This document shows positions 27,022 to 36,374 of a stretch of 64,000 nt of DNA, piece after piece. Position numbers and translations under genes: made by a program. This DNA is from Tenacibaculum dicentrarchi. GTDB lineage: Bacteria; Bacteroidota; Bacteroidia; Flavobacteriales; Flavobacteriaceae. The notes below the pieces were generated by a model. That model saw nothing but the letters and a program-made list of their open reading frames with translations. It did no database searches and was not told the DNA's origin. The first letter of the stretch is position 1, and each line of letters begins with the position of its first letter. Location of the stretch: positions 248,001 through 312,000 of the forward strand of contig NZ_OESZ01000001.1 in the NCBI RefSeq assembly GCF_900239345.1, given 5' to 3'.

Positions 27022-27768
27022 ATGAATTTAACACTTAAAGTTTGGCGTCAAAAAAACGCAAGTGATAAGGGAAAGATGGTCGATTACCAAGTAACCGAGA
27101 TTTCTGAGCATATGTCTTTCTTAGAAATGATGGACGTACTTAACGAACAAATAATCAATAAAGGTGATGAGCCTATTGCATTTGACCATGATTGTCGTGA
27201 AGGAATTTGCGGAATGTGTTCTATGTATATTAACGGTGAAGCTCATGGTCCTGATAGAGGTATTACGACCTGTCAGTTACACATGCGTATGTTTAAAGAT
27301 GGTGATACTATTACAATCGAGCCATTTAGAGCAGCGGCTTTTCCTGTAATTAAAGATTTAGTTGTTGATAGAATGGCTTTTGAGCGTATTCAACAAGCAG
27401 GTGGATATATTTCTGTAAATACTTCAGGAAATACGCAAGATGCCAACGCAATTCCTATTCCTAAAAAAGATGCTGATGACGCAATGGATGCAGCAACTTG
27501 TATTGGATGTGGTGCTTGTGTTGCAACTTGTAAAAACTCATCGGCAATGTTATTTGTAGGTGCTAAAGTGTCTCAATTTGCTTTATTACCACAAGGACAG
27601 GTTGAAGCTACCGATCGTGTTTTAAACATGGTGGCTCAAATGGATGCTGAAGGTTTTGGAAACTGTACAAATACAGGAGCTTGTGAAGTGGAATGCCCGA
27701 AAGGAATTTCATTAGAAAACATCGCTCGTATGAATACAGAATTTATGAAAGCAAGTTTAAAAGGATAG
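27022..27768 (+). CDS. sdhB: Succinate dehydrogenase iron-sulfur subunit
   Basis: A 248-residue electron-transfer subunit. The [2Fe-2S] ligands are in [12 protein letters not shown] (~57-68) with a fourth Cys in TTCQLH. The [4Fe-4S] ligands are in [11 protein letters not shown] and the [3Fe-4S] ligands in [15 protein letters not shown]. It links the SdhA flavin to the haem/quinone site of SdhC. Third gene of the operon; a strong terminator follows 21 nt after the stop. Confidence 0.96.
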   Translation: MNLTLKVWRQKNASDKGKMVDYQVTEISEHMSFLEMMDVLNEQIINKGDEPIAFDHDCREGICGMCSMYINGEAHGPDRGITTCQLHMRMFKDGDTITIEPFRAAAFPVIKDLVVDRMAFERIQQAGGYISVNTSGNTQDANAIPIPKKDADDAMDAATCIGCGACVATCKNSSAMLFVGAKVSQFALLPQGQVEATDRVLNMVAQMDAEGFGNCTNTGACEVECPKGISLENIARMNTEFMKASLKG

Positions 27769-27789
27769 ATTCTTTTTAGATATAGATTG

Positions 27790-27820
27790 AAAATCCCGAG
27801 TTTATACTCGGGATTTTTTT
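27790..27820 (+). terminator. Terminator of sdhCAB
   Basis: AAAATCCCGAGT, loop TTAT, ACTCGGGATTTT plus T run. A degenerate relative of the same hairpin lies at 28850-28881. Confidence 0.9.
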
Positions 27821-27865
27821 GTTTAATTTTACCAATAATTTACTAACAAATTTATCTAAACAATT

Positions 27866-28831
27866 ATGAAGATATCACATTTTTTAAGCATCGCTATTTT
27901 AGTGGTTGCGGTTACTTCTTGTAAATCAGAAATACAAGAAAATACGGCAACAGTTCCTGTTGTAATAACAACAAATCCAACTACAGAAGTGCCTACATAC
28001 GGGTTTACATCCGAAGTAATTTTAAATGATATTAAGGTTTTATCTTCGGATGATTTTGAGGGTAGAAAAACAGGAACTCTAGGCGCTACAAAAGCTAAAA
28101 ATTACATAAAAGAACGTTTTAAAAGTTTAAATGTAACCCCGCTTACTGAAAGTTTTGAACAAGCTTTTTCTTTTAATAACGGAACAAAAAACTATAAAGG
28201 AATTAATGTTTTAGGGCTTATTAAAGGAACAGCAAACACCGATAAATATATTGTATTATCTGCTCATTATGACCATTTAGGAACTGTTAATGGTAGTATA
28301 TTTAATGGCGCTGATGATAACGCTTCAGGGGTTGCAGCATTACTAGGATTTGCAGAATATTTTAAAAAAAATCCACCGAAACACAACGTTATATTAGCCG
28401 CTTTTGATGGCGAAGAACTTGGCTTAAAAGGGGCATATCATTATGTAAAAAACCCTGTAATTTCTTTAGATAAAATAGTATTGAACTTAAATTTCGATAT
28501 GATTTCGAGAAGCGATACTAAAGAATTATACGCCGTAGGAACACGTTATACTCCTATATTAAAACAAACAATAACATCATTAAATAAAGTTGGAGAAGTT
28601 GAATTACTTATAGGACATGAAGGTTTAGATAGCTTAGAAAACTGGACAAATTCAAGCGATCACGCAGCATTTTATAAAAAGGAAATTCCGTTTATATATT
28701 TTGGAGTTCCTGACCATAAAGATTATCATAAAGCTACAGATACCTATGATAAAATAAATAAAGATTTTACTTTAGAGGCTATTCAAACAGTCATTAGTGT
28801 TTTTGCAAAATTAGACGCTAAAGAATTGTAA
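27866..28831 (+). CDS. M28-family metallopeptidase lipoprotein
   Basis: A 321-residue zinc aminopeptidase-like enzyme outside the cytoplasm. The signal peptide ends in a lipobox with Cys19 (VTSC). Two-zinc site residues are visible in order: His134 (SAHYDHLG), Asp150/Asp151 (NGADDNASG), Glu183-Glu184 (DGEELG), Asp in LNFDMIS and His in SSDHAAF. These match the M28 family and the length suits the single-domain members. A peptide-scavenging role fits the other secreted peptidases in the window. Monocistronic. Confidence 0.9.
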   Translation: MKISHFLSIAILVVAVTSCKSEIQENTATVPVVITTNPTTEVPTYGFTSEVILNDIKVLSSDDFEGRKTGTLGATKAKNYIKERFKSLNVTPLTESFEQAFSFNNGTKNYKGINVLGLIKGTANTDKYIVLSAHYDHLGTVNGSIFNGADDNASGVAALLGFAEYFKKNPPKHNVILAAFDGEELGLKGAYHYVKNPVISLDKIVLNLNFDMISRSDTKELYAVGTRYTPILKQTITSLNKVGEVELLIGHEGLDSLENWTNSSDHAAFYKKEIPFIYFGVPDHKDYHKATDTYDKINKDFTLEAIQTVISVFAKLDAKEL

Positions 28832-28849
28832 ATTATTATCATTTTAGAC

Positions 28850-28881
28850 AAAAAATCCCGAGTTTTCACTTAGGATTTTTT
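28850..28881. terminator. Imperfect terminator between convergent genes
   Basis: AAAAAATCC and GGATTTTTT pair around a loop that is a decayed copy of the 27790 hairpin stem (CCGAGTTTTCACTTA). Weak stem, good T tracts on both strands. Confidence 0.55.
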
Positions 28882-28890
28882 GTTTATAAT

Positions 28891-29274
28891 TTATTTAGAG
28901 GCTAATGTATTTTTAGCAGTTACATGCCCTTTAATTTTTATTCGTTTACTTGTTGTTTTAGCATTTGAAATAATGGTAAACATTTTAGAAAAACCTCCTA
29001 TTCTATTCGTATCGTAAGAAACAGCTATTTTACCTTTTTCACCAGGCATTATTGGATTTTCAGGTTTCTTTGGAACGGCACATCCACAAGTGGAAACAAC
29101 TTGTTGAATTATTAAAGGAACATTTCCAATATTTGTAAACTCAAATACACGATTTTTTTCAGAACCTTGTGTAATTTTTCCGTAATCAATAGATTCTGCT
29201 ACAAATTTAAATTCTTGTGCGTTTACAGATAATGCCATTAAAAAAACAGTCGATAATGTTAAAATTGTTTTCAT
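28891..29274 (-). CDS. DUF1573 secreted protein
   Basis: A 127-residue protein with a signal peptide (MKTILTLSTVFLMALSVNAQ). It is one immunoglobulin-like DUF1573 (HYDIN-type) domain: DYGKITQGSEKNRVFEFTN, then IQQVVSTCGCAVPKKP with the family-typical STCGC, then MPGEKGKIAVSYDT and ITVKGHV-like IKIKGHVTAK. Probably periplasmic or exported. Function unknown; such domains are common in Bacteroidota envelope proteins. Ends convergent to the M28 gene. Confidence 0.88.
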   Translation of the reverse strand: MKTILTLSTVFLMALSVNAQEFKFVAESIDYGKITQGSEKNRVFEFTNIGNVPLIIQQVVSTCGCAVPKKPENPIMPGEKGKIAVSYDTNRIGGFSKMFTIISNAKTTSKRIKIKGHVTAKNTLASK

Positions 29275-29430
29275 ATTATTAAAGTTTTGGTGTTAATTTA
29301 CTTCAAATGTATTTTTTTTTTACCCTTGATAAAAAAACAAAGTATATACATCAAAAAAAGAAGTATAAACTGCAATTAAAAAGCTAAAACGGTATTATAT
29401 ACTTAACAAATAGCCTTTAGTACTTATTAT

Positions 29431-29447
29431 TTTGTTGAATCAACAAA
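29431..29447. promoter_or_regulatory. 17-bp perfect palindrome, candidate operator
   Basis: TTTGTTGA, A, TCAACAAA: perfect inverted repeat 22 nt upstream of the histidine kinase ATG. Position and symmetry suit a binding site for a dimeric regulator. LytTR proteins usually bind direct repeats, so the ligand may be another factor. Confidence 0.4.
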
Positions 29448-29468
29448 TTTTAGTTACTTACAAAAACT

Positions 29469-30440
29469 ATGATTAAACTAAATAAAAAAGATAGTGCTCA
29501 AGCATTAATTCACGTACTTTTTTGGCTACTTTTTACTTTTGTGTCATTATTTGTATTTACACGTTATTATTGGACTGAAAACCCATTTTTATATTATTTT
29601 TTTATCCTTGTTATTATTGTTTACACAAATAATCAAGTACTGTTACCTTTTTTTGTTAAGAAAAAATGGTATGTATTATACAGCGTTATTTTTATGCTGA
29701 TTTCATTTTTAGCAACACAGTTGTATTGTTATGTTTTTGCACGTTGCGGATGTTCAGTTATGAAATGTTTAAGTGATTATTTATGGCAAACTTTAACACC
29801 TTTATTGTTTTTTTCATTTATATGGATGTTATTTCGATATATAAATCAATCCGAAGAAGTAGCAAGAATTCAACAAGAAAAAACAGCTATGGAATTAAAG
29901 TTTTTAAAATCGCAAATCAATCCACATGTGCTATTCAATAATCTAAATACTATTTATGCATACGCTATTGAAAAACCCGAAAAAGCACCCGATTTAATTT
30001 TAAAATTATCAGACAATTTAAAGCATGTTTTATATGAAAGTAATTCAGAAAAAGTAAGCTTAACTAAAGAAATTCAGTTTTTAGATAATTATATCGTTTT
30101 TCATAAAATCAGAACAGAAGGACTCAAAGAAATAGAATATCAGACTTCAACAGACAATAAAAATTATAAAATCGCACCACTATTGTTAATTACAATTATT
30201 GAAAACGCTTTTAAACATAGTACTATTAATAGTACTATATCAATAATTATTAAAGCAGATAAAAATAAATTAACCTGTATTTGCACGAATAATTATGATA
30301 TCAAAAAGATAAAAAACACCAATACTATTGGCTTAGAAAACTTAAAAAAGCGATTGAATTTATTGTATAAAAACAACTATGAATTATCTATTGATGCTAC
30401 AGATATTTTTACAGTATCATTAACCTTAAATTTAATCTAA
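29469..30440 (+). CDS. LytS-type sensor histidine kinase
   Basis: A 323-residue membrane kinase (His_kinase family PF06580). Four hydrophobic helices lie in residues 13-30, 40-62, 68-90 and 106-124. The linker is RYINQSEEVARIQQEKTAMELKFL. The phosphoacceptor His153 is in QINPHVLFNNLNTIY. The ATPase N box is IENAFKHS and the G box is in IGLENLKKRL. It pairs with the LytTR regulator 6 nt downstream. The Cys-rich loop RCGCSVMKC (92-100) between helices three and four is a possible metal or redox site. The signal is unknown. Confidence 0.92.
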   Translation: MIKLNKKDSAQALIHVLFWLLFTFVSLFVFTRYYWTENPFLYYFFILVIIVYTNNQVLLPFFVKKKWYVLYSVIFMLISFLATQLYCYVFARCGCSVMKCLSDYLWQTLTPLLFFSFIWMLFRYINQSEEVARIQQEKTAMELKFLKSQINPHVLFNNLNTIYAYAIEKPEKAPDLILKLSDNLKHVLYESNSEKVSLTKEIQFLDNYIVFHKIRTEGLKEIEYQTSTDNKNYKIAPLLLITIIENAFKHSTINSTISIIIKADKNKLTCICTNNYDIKKIKNTNTIGLENLKKRLNLLYKNNYELSIDATDIFTVSLTLNLI

Positions 30441-30446
30441 AAAAAT

Positions 30447-31133
30447 ATGGATTGTATTATTATTGAAGATGAACTTCCTGCTCAATATATTATTAAAAGT
30501 TATATTCGTAAAATTCCTGATTTAGAAGTAATTGCTGCTTTTCAAACTGCTATGAAGGCGAATGAATTTTTTAAAAATAATACTGTTGATACTGTTTTTT
30601 TAGATATTAATTTGCCTGATATTTCTGGATTAGATTTTATAAAAACAATTAAAAATCCGCCAAAAATAATTATTACAACTGCTTATCCTGATTATGCTGT
30701 TTCAAGTTTTGAACTAGATACTATTGTCGATTATTTAGTAAAACCTTTTTCTTTTGATAGATTTTTAAAAGCAGTTTCTAAAGTTGAAAAACAGTTAAAT
30801 TCATCCGAAGAAAAAAAGAAAGAAACACTGTTTTTAAATGTAGATAAAACAATTCATAAAATTTATATTGATGATATTTTGTACTTAGAATCAGACAGAA
30901 ATTATGTAACTTTTTTTACTACGGATAAAAAATTAACCATAATTGATTCTTTAAGAAATTGGAAAGACACTTTAAATGATACTCAATTTATACAGATTCA
31001 TAAATCGTATATTATAAATATCAAAAAAATGGTAAAACTCACAGGAACCAATCTTTTTATCGACTCTAAAAATTTACCGATTGGAAGAACCTATAAAAAA
31101 ACACTATTGGCACATTTAAAAACGAACCAATAG
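30447..31133 (+). CDS. LytTR response regulator
   Basis: A 228-residue two-domain regulator. The receiver domain (1-120) has the acidic pair EDE at 7-9, phosphoacceptor Asp53 (FLDINLPD), Thr in IITTAYPDYA and Lys in YLVKPFSF. The C-terminal LytTR DNA-binding domain (~130-228) has the signatures IYIDDILYLESDRNYV and FIQIHKSYIINI. It receives phosphate from the kinase 6 nt upstream. Targets cannot be named from the sequence; no other gene within the operon. The convergent nuclease gene ends 14 nt after it. Confidence 0.93.
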   Translation: MDCIIIEDELPAQYIIKSYIRKIPDLEVIAAFQTAMKANEFFKNNTVDTVFLDINLPDISGLDFIKTIKNPPKIIITTAYPDYAVSSFELDTIVDYLVKPFSFDRFLKAVSKVEKQLNSSEEKKKETLFLNVDKTIHKIYIDDILYLESDRNYVTFFTTDKKLTIIDSLRNWKDTLNDTQFIQIHKSYIINIKKMVKLTGTNLFIDSKNLPIGRTYKKTLLAHLKTNQ

Positions 31134-31146
31134 TATTTTATTTTAA

Positions 31147-32514
31147 TTACTTCCAAGTATTGCTAGCGCTAGCTCCACCCCAAGTTAGGGTAACTAAATA
31201 TGGATTGTCAATAAAAGGATTTCTATTTCCTTGAACTTTTGCAATAGTGTTATTTCGTTGTTTTTCGAAATCAGAAACAGGATCTTCTTTGTTCCATTTT
31301 AAGAATAATTCTTTCGAACCAACTTTATCAAAAGTTTCGCCATATCTAGCGTTTAGGTAAAAAACCATTCTGGCAACATCTCCTTTCCACTGATCTCCAG
31401 GATACCAAGCATTATTATCTTTTTTAGCAACACCACTTCCGTCAATAAATGGAAGGTTTGATCTTCTTGTATTTACTTTATCATCACACGATCTTAAATG
31501 GTGTAAATCGGTTCTTGATACCGCATGATTTGCAGAAGCAAGTTTTGATTGTGGATATATATGCTCTGTATTGTAGGTTTGTTTTTGATGAGGATTAGAA
31601 CCAGAAGTATATTCTCTTCTATCTCTACTTTCACCAGTGTACATTAATACTACATTGTCTGTATTATTCAAATCTTCATCCGCATTGTATAAATATTTAT
31701 GTCTGTCGGTATATTTTAAGATGTTTGAATGCGATCTTTTTAATAAATCTTTCAGTGCTTCATAATTACTTTGGGTATCGTTTACAAAAGAAACACCGCT
31801 ATAATAAGTTGCTAATTCCGCAGGAATATTAAAAGCAATTGCCTTTATAACATTTACCGTAATTGTTGCGGTAGCACATGAATTTGTAGGATCGTTATCA
31901 CAAATAGTGTAGGTAAAGGTGTCTTTCCCTAAAAAGTCAGCTAAAGGAGTATAGCTAATTGTTCCATCGGCATTTAAAACGACTGTTGCATTTGAAGCCT
32001 CTGTATTTATTGATTCAATTTTAGCACCATCAATTAGCATATCGTTATCAAGGTAACTACTAATTATAAGCGCTGAATTAATTCCTGTATTATAAATATC
32101 ATCGACAGCCTGGGGAGTTCCTTTGTCAGAAACGCTAATGCTTACAGTTGCTGTTTCACAAATATCAGGGGTATCTTTACTGCAAATAGTGTAGGTAAAA
32201 GTATCTATTCCTGAAAAGTTTTTAGCAGGAGTATAGGTATAAAGTTCACGTTCTCTTTCTATGCTTCCGTTGTTTGTAGTTTTTGCATCAAAAGTAACAG
32301 TAATACTACCTCTAGATGAATATTCATCATTCGATAAAAAACTTGGTAATTCAATAACGGTATTTTCAGTAGCTTTAAAAGCATCGTCTTTTGCTACTAT
32401 TTTTTCAGTTTCAGTTGGTATTGGTTCTGGTTTTATAATATCGTCTGTGTTTCCGCCACAGTTTATAAGGAATAAGGTTGCAAACCCTAATAATAATACT
32501 CTTTTCATCATCAT
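31147..32514 (-). CDS. Secreted endonuclease I with cadherin-like repeats
   Basis: A 455-residue lipoprotein (lipobox ending INC at Cys19-20) for extracellular DNA or RNA degradation. Two tandem Ig/cadherin-like domains of ~100 residues (DGTISYTPLADFLGKDTFTYTICDND and YTYTPAKNFSGIDTFTYTICSKD) lead to the nuclease domain (~215-455). This domain has the endonuclease I (PF04231) signatures TYNTEHIYPQSKL and RTDLHHLRSCDDKVNTRR and the metal-site region NAWYPGDQWKGDVARM. The start has three Met; the first two may be non-initiating. No T9SS tail. Nutrient phosphate scavenging or biofilm remodelling would fit. Confidence 0.9.
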   Translation of the reverse strand: MMMKRVLLLGFATLFLINCGGNTDDIIKPEPIPTETEKIVAKDDAFKATENTVIELPSFLSNDEYSSRGSITVTFDAKTTNNGSIERERELYTYTPAKNFSGIDTFTYTICSKDTPDICETATVSISVSDKGTPQAVDDIYNTGINSALIISSYLDNDMLIDGAKIESINTEASNATVVLNADGTISYTPLADFLGKDTFTYTICDNDPTNSCATATITVNVIKAIAFNIPAELATYYSGVSFVNDTQSNYEALKDLLKRSHSNILKYTDRHKYLYNADEDLNNTDNVVLMYTGESRDRREYTSGSNPHQKQTYNTEHIYPQSKLASANHAVSRTDLHHLRSCDDKVNTRRSNLPFIDGSGVAKKDNNAWYPGDQWKGDVARMVFYLNARYGETFDKVGSKELFLKWNKEDPVSDFEKQRNNTIAKVQGNRNPFIDNPYLVTLTWGGASASNTWK

Positions 32515-32538
32515 GTTAATAGTTGTTAATGGTTGTTG

Positions 32539-33147
32539 TTAAATAATTTTATCGTGTACTTTTGTGGGGGTATGATTATTCCAAACTGTCAATATATCAG
32601 TAGCTACACTAGCGCCACTACCAGCAGCAATTGCAAACTGACTGCGCCAACCAGCTAAGGTTCCACAAACATATAATCCTTGTTTTATTAAATGATTAAA
32701 ATTACGAAGCTGTATGCGATCTTTCATCACATTTGCCCTACTGTGGCGTTCTATATATTGTTCTAAACCTGCTATTTCAAAAGGTTTTGAATAATTTAAA
32801 GCGATAACCACTTTTTTACTGAGGTATTCTTGTTTATTTGTAACTATTTTATATCCTTTTTCATCATCTAAAACAGCCAATACCTTTTCGTTTTCAATTT
32901 GAATTATGTCAGGATATTGTGCTTTTAATTGTGTTTTTCCTTCAAGTAAAATATCTTTACCTAATTTCCCTTCAGGCAATCCTAATACATTGTTAAATAG
33001 GGCATTTTGTAAATGAGATGTCTTTTGGTGTAATAAAATTCCTATTTTTTTATCTTTAGCATAAGCTTTTTTATGTGCCGATCCTAAAACCAAGGCACAT
33101 TGCATGCCCGAAACACCTCCTCCAATAATTAATACGTCAAAAATCAT
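32539..33147 (-). CDS. Flavoprotein with thioredoxin-reductase-like fold, no CxxC
   Basis: A 202-residue FAD-binding protein. GGGVSGMQCALVLGSAHKK is at residues 9-27, the middle strand region DEKGYKIVTNKQEYLSKKVVIALNY matches the FAD domain of thioredoxin reductases, and the C-terminal GLYVCGTLAGWRSQFAIAAGSGASVATDI is their conserved end. The NADPH domain with its CxxC, about 120 residues, is absent, and so is the redox pair. It is therefore not a thioredoxin reductase but a shortened relative, as found in other Bacteroidota. Its ATG directly follows the marC stop codon (no gap), so it is translationally linked. Confidence 0.82.
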   Translation of the reverse strand: MIFDVLIIGGGVSGMQCALVLGSAHKKAYAKDKKIGILLHQKTSHLQNALFNNVLGLPEGKLGKDILLEGKTQLKAQYPDIIQIENEKVLAVLDDEKGYKIVTNKQEYLSKKVVIALNYSKPFEIAGLEQYIERHSRANVMKDRIQLRNFNHLIKQGLYVCGTLAGWRSQFAIAAGSGASVATDILTVWNNHTPTKVHDKII

Positions 33148-33732
33148 TTATGCTAATAATACTTTAATGTTTTCGGCAAATAATCGAACAGCAATTGCTA
33201 ATAAAATTACTCCAAAAACCTTTCTAATAATTTTAATTCCGTTATTTCCTATAAATTTTTCAATTTTTGGAGATGTTTTCAATACAACATAGATAACTAA
33301 TACGTTTAATAAAACAGCAATAATTATGTTTGATATATGAAATTCAGCACGTAAAGATAAAAGGGTTGTTAAACTTCCTGGTCCTGCAATTAATGGAAAG
33401 GCAAGTGGAAAAACAGTAGCTGTTAAGGTTTCTTCGTCATCATCATCTTTATATAAAGTAATTCCTAAAATCATTTCTAAGGCGATAAAAAATAAAATAA
33501 ATGCGCCTGCAACAGCAAAAGAATGTACATCAACACCAATTAAGCTTAATAACTGTTTACCAACAAATAAAAATAAAATCATTATAAAACCAGCAATAAC
33601 AGATGCTTTTTCTGATTGTATATGCCCTACTTTTTTACGTAAGTCAATAATAATAGGAATATTTCCAATAATATCAATTACAGCAAACAGTACCATAAAG
33701 GCTGTTAAAATTTCTTTGAAGTTAAAATCCAT
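33148..33732 (-). CDS. MarC-family membrane protein
   Basis: A 194-residue inner-membrane protein of the MarC/UPF0056 family with six hydrophobic helices (for example EILTAFMVLFAVIDIIGNIP, ASVIAGFIMILFLFVGKQLL, AFILFFIALEMILGITLY and FPLIAGPGSLTTLLSL). The family motif FPLAFPLIAGPGSLTT is intact. Transported substrate unknown. It is the first gene of the operon with the flavoprotein gene. A minus-strand TAATTTTG box (33753-33760) lies 21 nt upstream. Confidence 0.9.
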   Translation of the reverse strand: MDFNFKEILTAFMVLFAVIDIIGNIPIIIDLRKKVGHIQSEKASVIAGFIMILFLFVGKQLLSLIGVDVHSFAVAGAFILFFIALEMILGITLYKDDDDEETLTATVFPLAFPLIAGPGSLTTLLSLRAEFHISNIIIAVLLNVLVIYVVLKTSPKIEKFIGNNGIKIIRKVFGVILLAIAVRLFAENIKVLLA

Positions 33733-33752
33733 AATATTTTGTTTTTCAAGCG

Positions 33753-33760
33753 CAAAATTA
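33753..33760 (-). promoter_or_regulatory. Candidate -7 box of marC
   Basis: Minus-strand TAATTTTG fits TAnnTTTG, 21 nt before the ATG at 33732. No -33 TTG confirmed. Confidence 0.4.
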
Positions 33761-33783
33761 TATAAAGTAATGTTACAATCTAG

Positions 33784-33791
33784 TATTTTTG
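33784..33791 (+). promoter_or_regulatory. Candidate -7 box of the DUF3109 gene
   Basis: TATTTTTG, 52 nt upstream of the ATG at 33843, in the divergent gap with marC. No -33 TTG confirmed. Confidence 0.4.
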
Positions 33792-33842
33792 CAGCTAAAT
33801 TTTATGTGAAGTTATTGTTAACTTCCAACTTAAACTATTTTT

Positions 33843-34415
33843 ATGTTCCAATTAGGAAAAACTTTAGTATCAGAAAGTATTATAGATACTGACTTTGTTT
33901 GTAATATTTCTGCCTGTAAAGGTGCTTGTTGTATTGATGGTGATGCTGGTGCGCCATTAGAAAAAGAGGAAACAAAAATTTTAGAGGATATTTATCCTCA
34001 AATCAAACCTTTTTTACGTAAAGAAGGTATTGAGGCTATTGAAAAGCAAGGCACTTGGATTACTGGTGATTTTGGCGAATTAGAAACGCCTTTAATCAAC
34101 GGTGCAGATTGTGCGTATGTTATTTTTGATGATAAAAACACTGCTTTATGTGCTATTGAAGAAGCGTATAACCAAGGAATTGTCGATTGGAAAAAACCTG
34201 TTTCTTGTCATTTATATCCTGTTCGAATTAAGCAATACAGTGAATTCTCGGCAGTAAATTATGATAAATGGGATATTTGTGATGATGCTTGTTCTTTAGG
34301 AAAAGAATTACAAGTGCCTGTTTATAAGTTTGTAAAACAAGCCTTGGTTAGAAAATTTGGGCAAAACTGGTATGACGAATTAGAAGAAGTAGCCGAAAAA
34401 AGAAAGAAAGAATAA
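33843..34415 (+). CDS. DUF3109 cysteine-rich protein
   Basis: A 190-residue cytoplasmic protein of the DUF3109 family. The cysteines CNISACKGACCIDGDAG (~22-38), ADCAYVIFDD, ALCAIEEAY, VSCHLYPVR and ICDDACSLG resemble the metal-binding pattern of YkgJ-type Fe-S or zinc proteins. Activity unknown. It is a single gene with the strong terminator at 34436. Confidence 0.88.
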   Translation: MFQLGKTLVSESIIDTDFVCNISACKGACCIDGDAGAPLEKEETKILEDIYPQIKPFLRKEGIEAIEKQGTWITGDFGELETPLINGADCAYVIFDDKNTALCAIEEAYNQGIVDWKKPVSCHLYPVRIKQYSEFSAVNYDKWDICDDACSLGKELQVPVYKFVKQALVRKFGQNWYDELEEVAEKRKKE

Positions 34416-34435
34416 GAGAGTAATTATTTTTTAAT

Positions 34436-34466
34436 AAAAAACGACGCTATTTCAGCGTCGTTTTTA
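34436..34466. terminator. Bidirectional terminator
   Basis: AAAAACGACGCT, loop ATTTC, AGCGTCGTTTTT between the convergent DUF3109 and M1 peptidase genes. Confidence 0.9.
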
Positions 34467-34498
34467 GTTTTTATTGATTTTAAAATACTTTTATGCGG

Positions 34499-36373
34499 TT
34501 ATTTTACGCTAAAAGTATCATTATCTAAATTAATATCCGCCATTAATTTTGAAGGATTAATTTCTACTGATTTTACTATTTTAGACGCAGTAAAACTATA
34601 GGTTGGATGTGCAAAAGTCCAATCTTCAATAAGGGTTGCTGTTGTTGGCTTTTCGCCACGCATCATACGTAAAGGAATGTTAAAAGATTCTTTTGATCCA
34701 TCGGCATAAACAACCAAAACATCAATAGGCATTGGCATTTTACCAATTCTCTCTAAAGTAATTTCTTTTCCTTTTACCGATTTTACACCATAATCAATCG
34801 TATGTGTAGTTTGTGTCCATTCGTTTAAAAACCAATCTAAATGAATTCCTGAAACTTTTTCAGCCGTTCTTTTAATATCGTTTGGTGCAGGGTGTTTAAA
34901 AGAAAAATCAGTAAAATATTTCTTTAAAGTCTTTGCCGTATTTTCTTTTCCGATGATATATTCTAAATGTGTTAAAAAGATATTTCCTTTCGAATAACTT
35001 CCCATTCCGTACGCCATATTTGTATGAAAACGATCGGCATGTGTCGATAGCGATTCTTCTAACTTATTTTTTACTACATAATTGTAATATCTGTAAGAAC
35101 CAGTATGTGGGTTTTTATCATTTTTACCAGAGATAACATTTTCTGCTTTATTAGAAATATAGGTCGTAAAACCTTCATCCATCCAAGAATGTTTCGTTTC
35201 ATTAGATGCTAATAAAAACTGAAACCATGTATGTGCTAATTCATGCGCTGTAACGCCAAATAAGCTTCCCCATTTACGTTTTCCTGTAATTAAAGTACTC
35301 ATTGCGTACTCCATTCCACCATCACCACCTTGAATAACTGAATATTGTTTATAAGGATATTGCCCAATATGTTTGCTAAAATACGTCATTAATTCCGCTG
35401 TTTTAGGCTGTAATTTTTTCCAGTTTTTTCTGAAATTACTAGGTAAATCATTTTTATATAAAAAATGCAAATCGATACCATTTTTCATGGTATAAATATC
35501 GTGCGTATAATTCGGATCGGCAGCCCAAGTAAAATCGTGTACATTTGGAGCAGTAAATTTCCAAGTTAATTTTTTAGTTGATGGAATATTTAAAGCCGAT
35601 TTTTTGTTTTCATATCCATGCCCAACTTCCTGCGGATTTTGAAGATACCCAGTTCCTCCAACCGTATAATTTTTATCGATATGAAGTGTTACATTAAAAT
35701 CACCCCAAACACCGTGAAATTCACGTCCTAAATACGGAGGTGTGTGCCATCCTTCGAAATCATATTCAGCCATTTTAGGGTACCATTGTGCCATTGACAA
35801 TGCCACACCTTCTTCGCTATTTCTTCCTGAACGACGTATTTGAGCAGGTACTTGTGCATCAAAAATCATATCAAAAGTTACGCTTTCACCAGGTAAAATC
35901 TCTTTATTTAAAGTAACCTCTAAAATAGTTCCAACAGTTTGATGTTTTACAGCTGCACCATTTTGTTTTAATGAATTTACTTTGATGTATCCAATTTCTG
36001 TAGGCGATAGTTTACTAATTCTATTTCCGACTCTTTTATCAGGATCTTTAATATTTTGTGAACGCACATCCATTTGAGAATTTGGCTGAAAGGCATTAAA
36101 ATACAAATGATAAAACACCTTATTTAACTTATCGGGCGAATTATTAGTGTACACTAATTGCTGAATTCCTTTATATTGAAAGGTTTTTACATCCATATCA
36201 ATATCCATATTATAAACAACATGTTGTTGCCAATATTTTTGACTTACAGGCGTATTTGCTGTTTTAGCGATGGTATTTTTAATAGATTTTTTTACTTCAT
36301 TGTTTGTTGTTGAACTTGTAGAGGCACAAGATATCATCGACAATAATGAAAGTCCTAAGATTATTTTTTTCAT
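34499..36373 (-). CDS. M1-family metallopeptidase lipoprotein
   Basis: A 624-residue aminopeptidase N-type enzyme, exported and lipidated (signal peptide with ISC, Cys16). The zinc site HELAHTWFQF with the second ligand Glu in MDEGFTTYISN is intact (HExxH, 18 residues, E). The exopeptidase motif is GDGGMEYAMST, a GGMEYA variant of GAMEN. The tyrosine of the active site is expected in GSYSKGNIFL. Length is short for M1 because the C-terminal armadillo domain is reduced, as is usual for secreted Bacteroidota members. It starts 1 nt after the small membrane gene's stop, so they are an operon. Confidence 0.92.
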   Translation of the reverse strand: MKKIILGLSLLSMISCASTSSTTNNEVKKSIKNTIAKTANTPVSQKYWQQHVVYNMDIDMDVKTFQYKGIQQLVYTNNSPDKLNKVFYHLYFNAFQPNSQMDVRSQNIKDPDKRVGNRISKLSPTEIGYIKVNSLKQNGAAVKHQTVGTILEVTLNKEILPGESVTFDMIFDAQVPAQIRRSGRNSEEGVALSMAQWYPKMAEYDFEGWHTPPYLGREFHGVWGDFNVTLHIDKNYTVGGTGYLQNPQEVGHGYENKKSALNIPSTKKLTWKFTAPNVHDFTWAADPNYTHDIYTMKNGIDLHFLYKNDLPSNFRKNWKKLQPKTAELMTYFSKHIGQYPYKQYSVIQGGDGGMEYAMSTLITGKRKWGSLFGVTAHELAHTWFQFLLASNETKHSWMDEGFTTYISNKAENVISGKNDKNPHTGSYRYYNYVVKNKLEESLSTHADRFHTNMAYGMGSYSKGNIFLTHLEYIIGKENTAKTLKKYFTDFSFKHPAPNDIKRTAEKVSGIHLDWFLNEWTQTTHTIDYGVKSVKGKEITLERIGKMPMPIDVLVVYADGSKESFNIPLRMMRGEKPTTATLIEDWTFAHPTYSFTASKIVKSVEINPSKLMADINLDNDTFSVK

Positions 36374-36374
36374 A

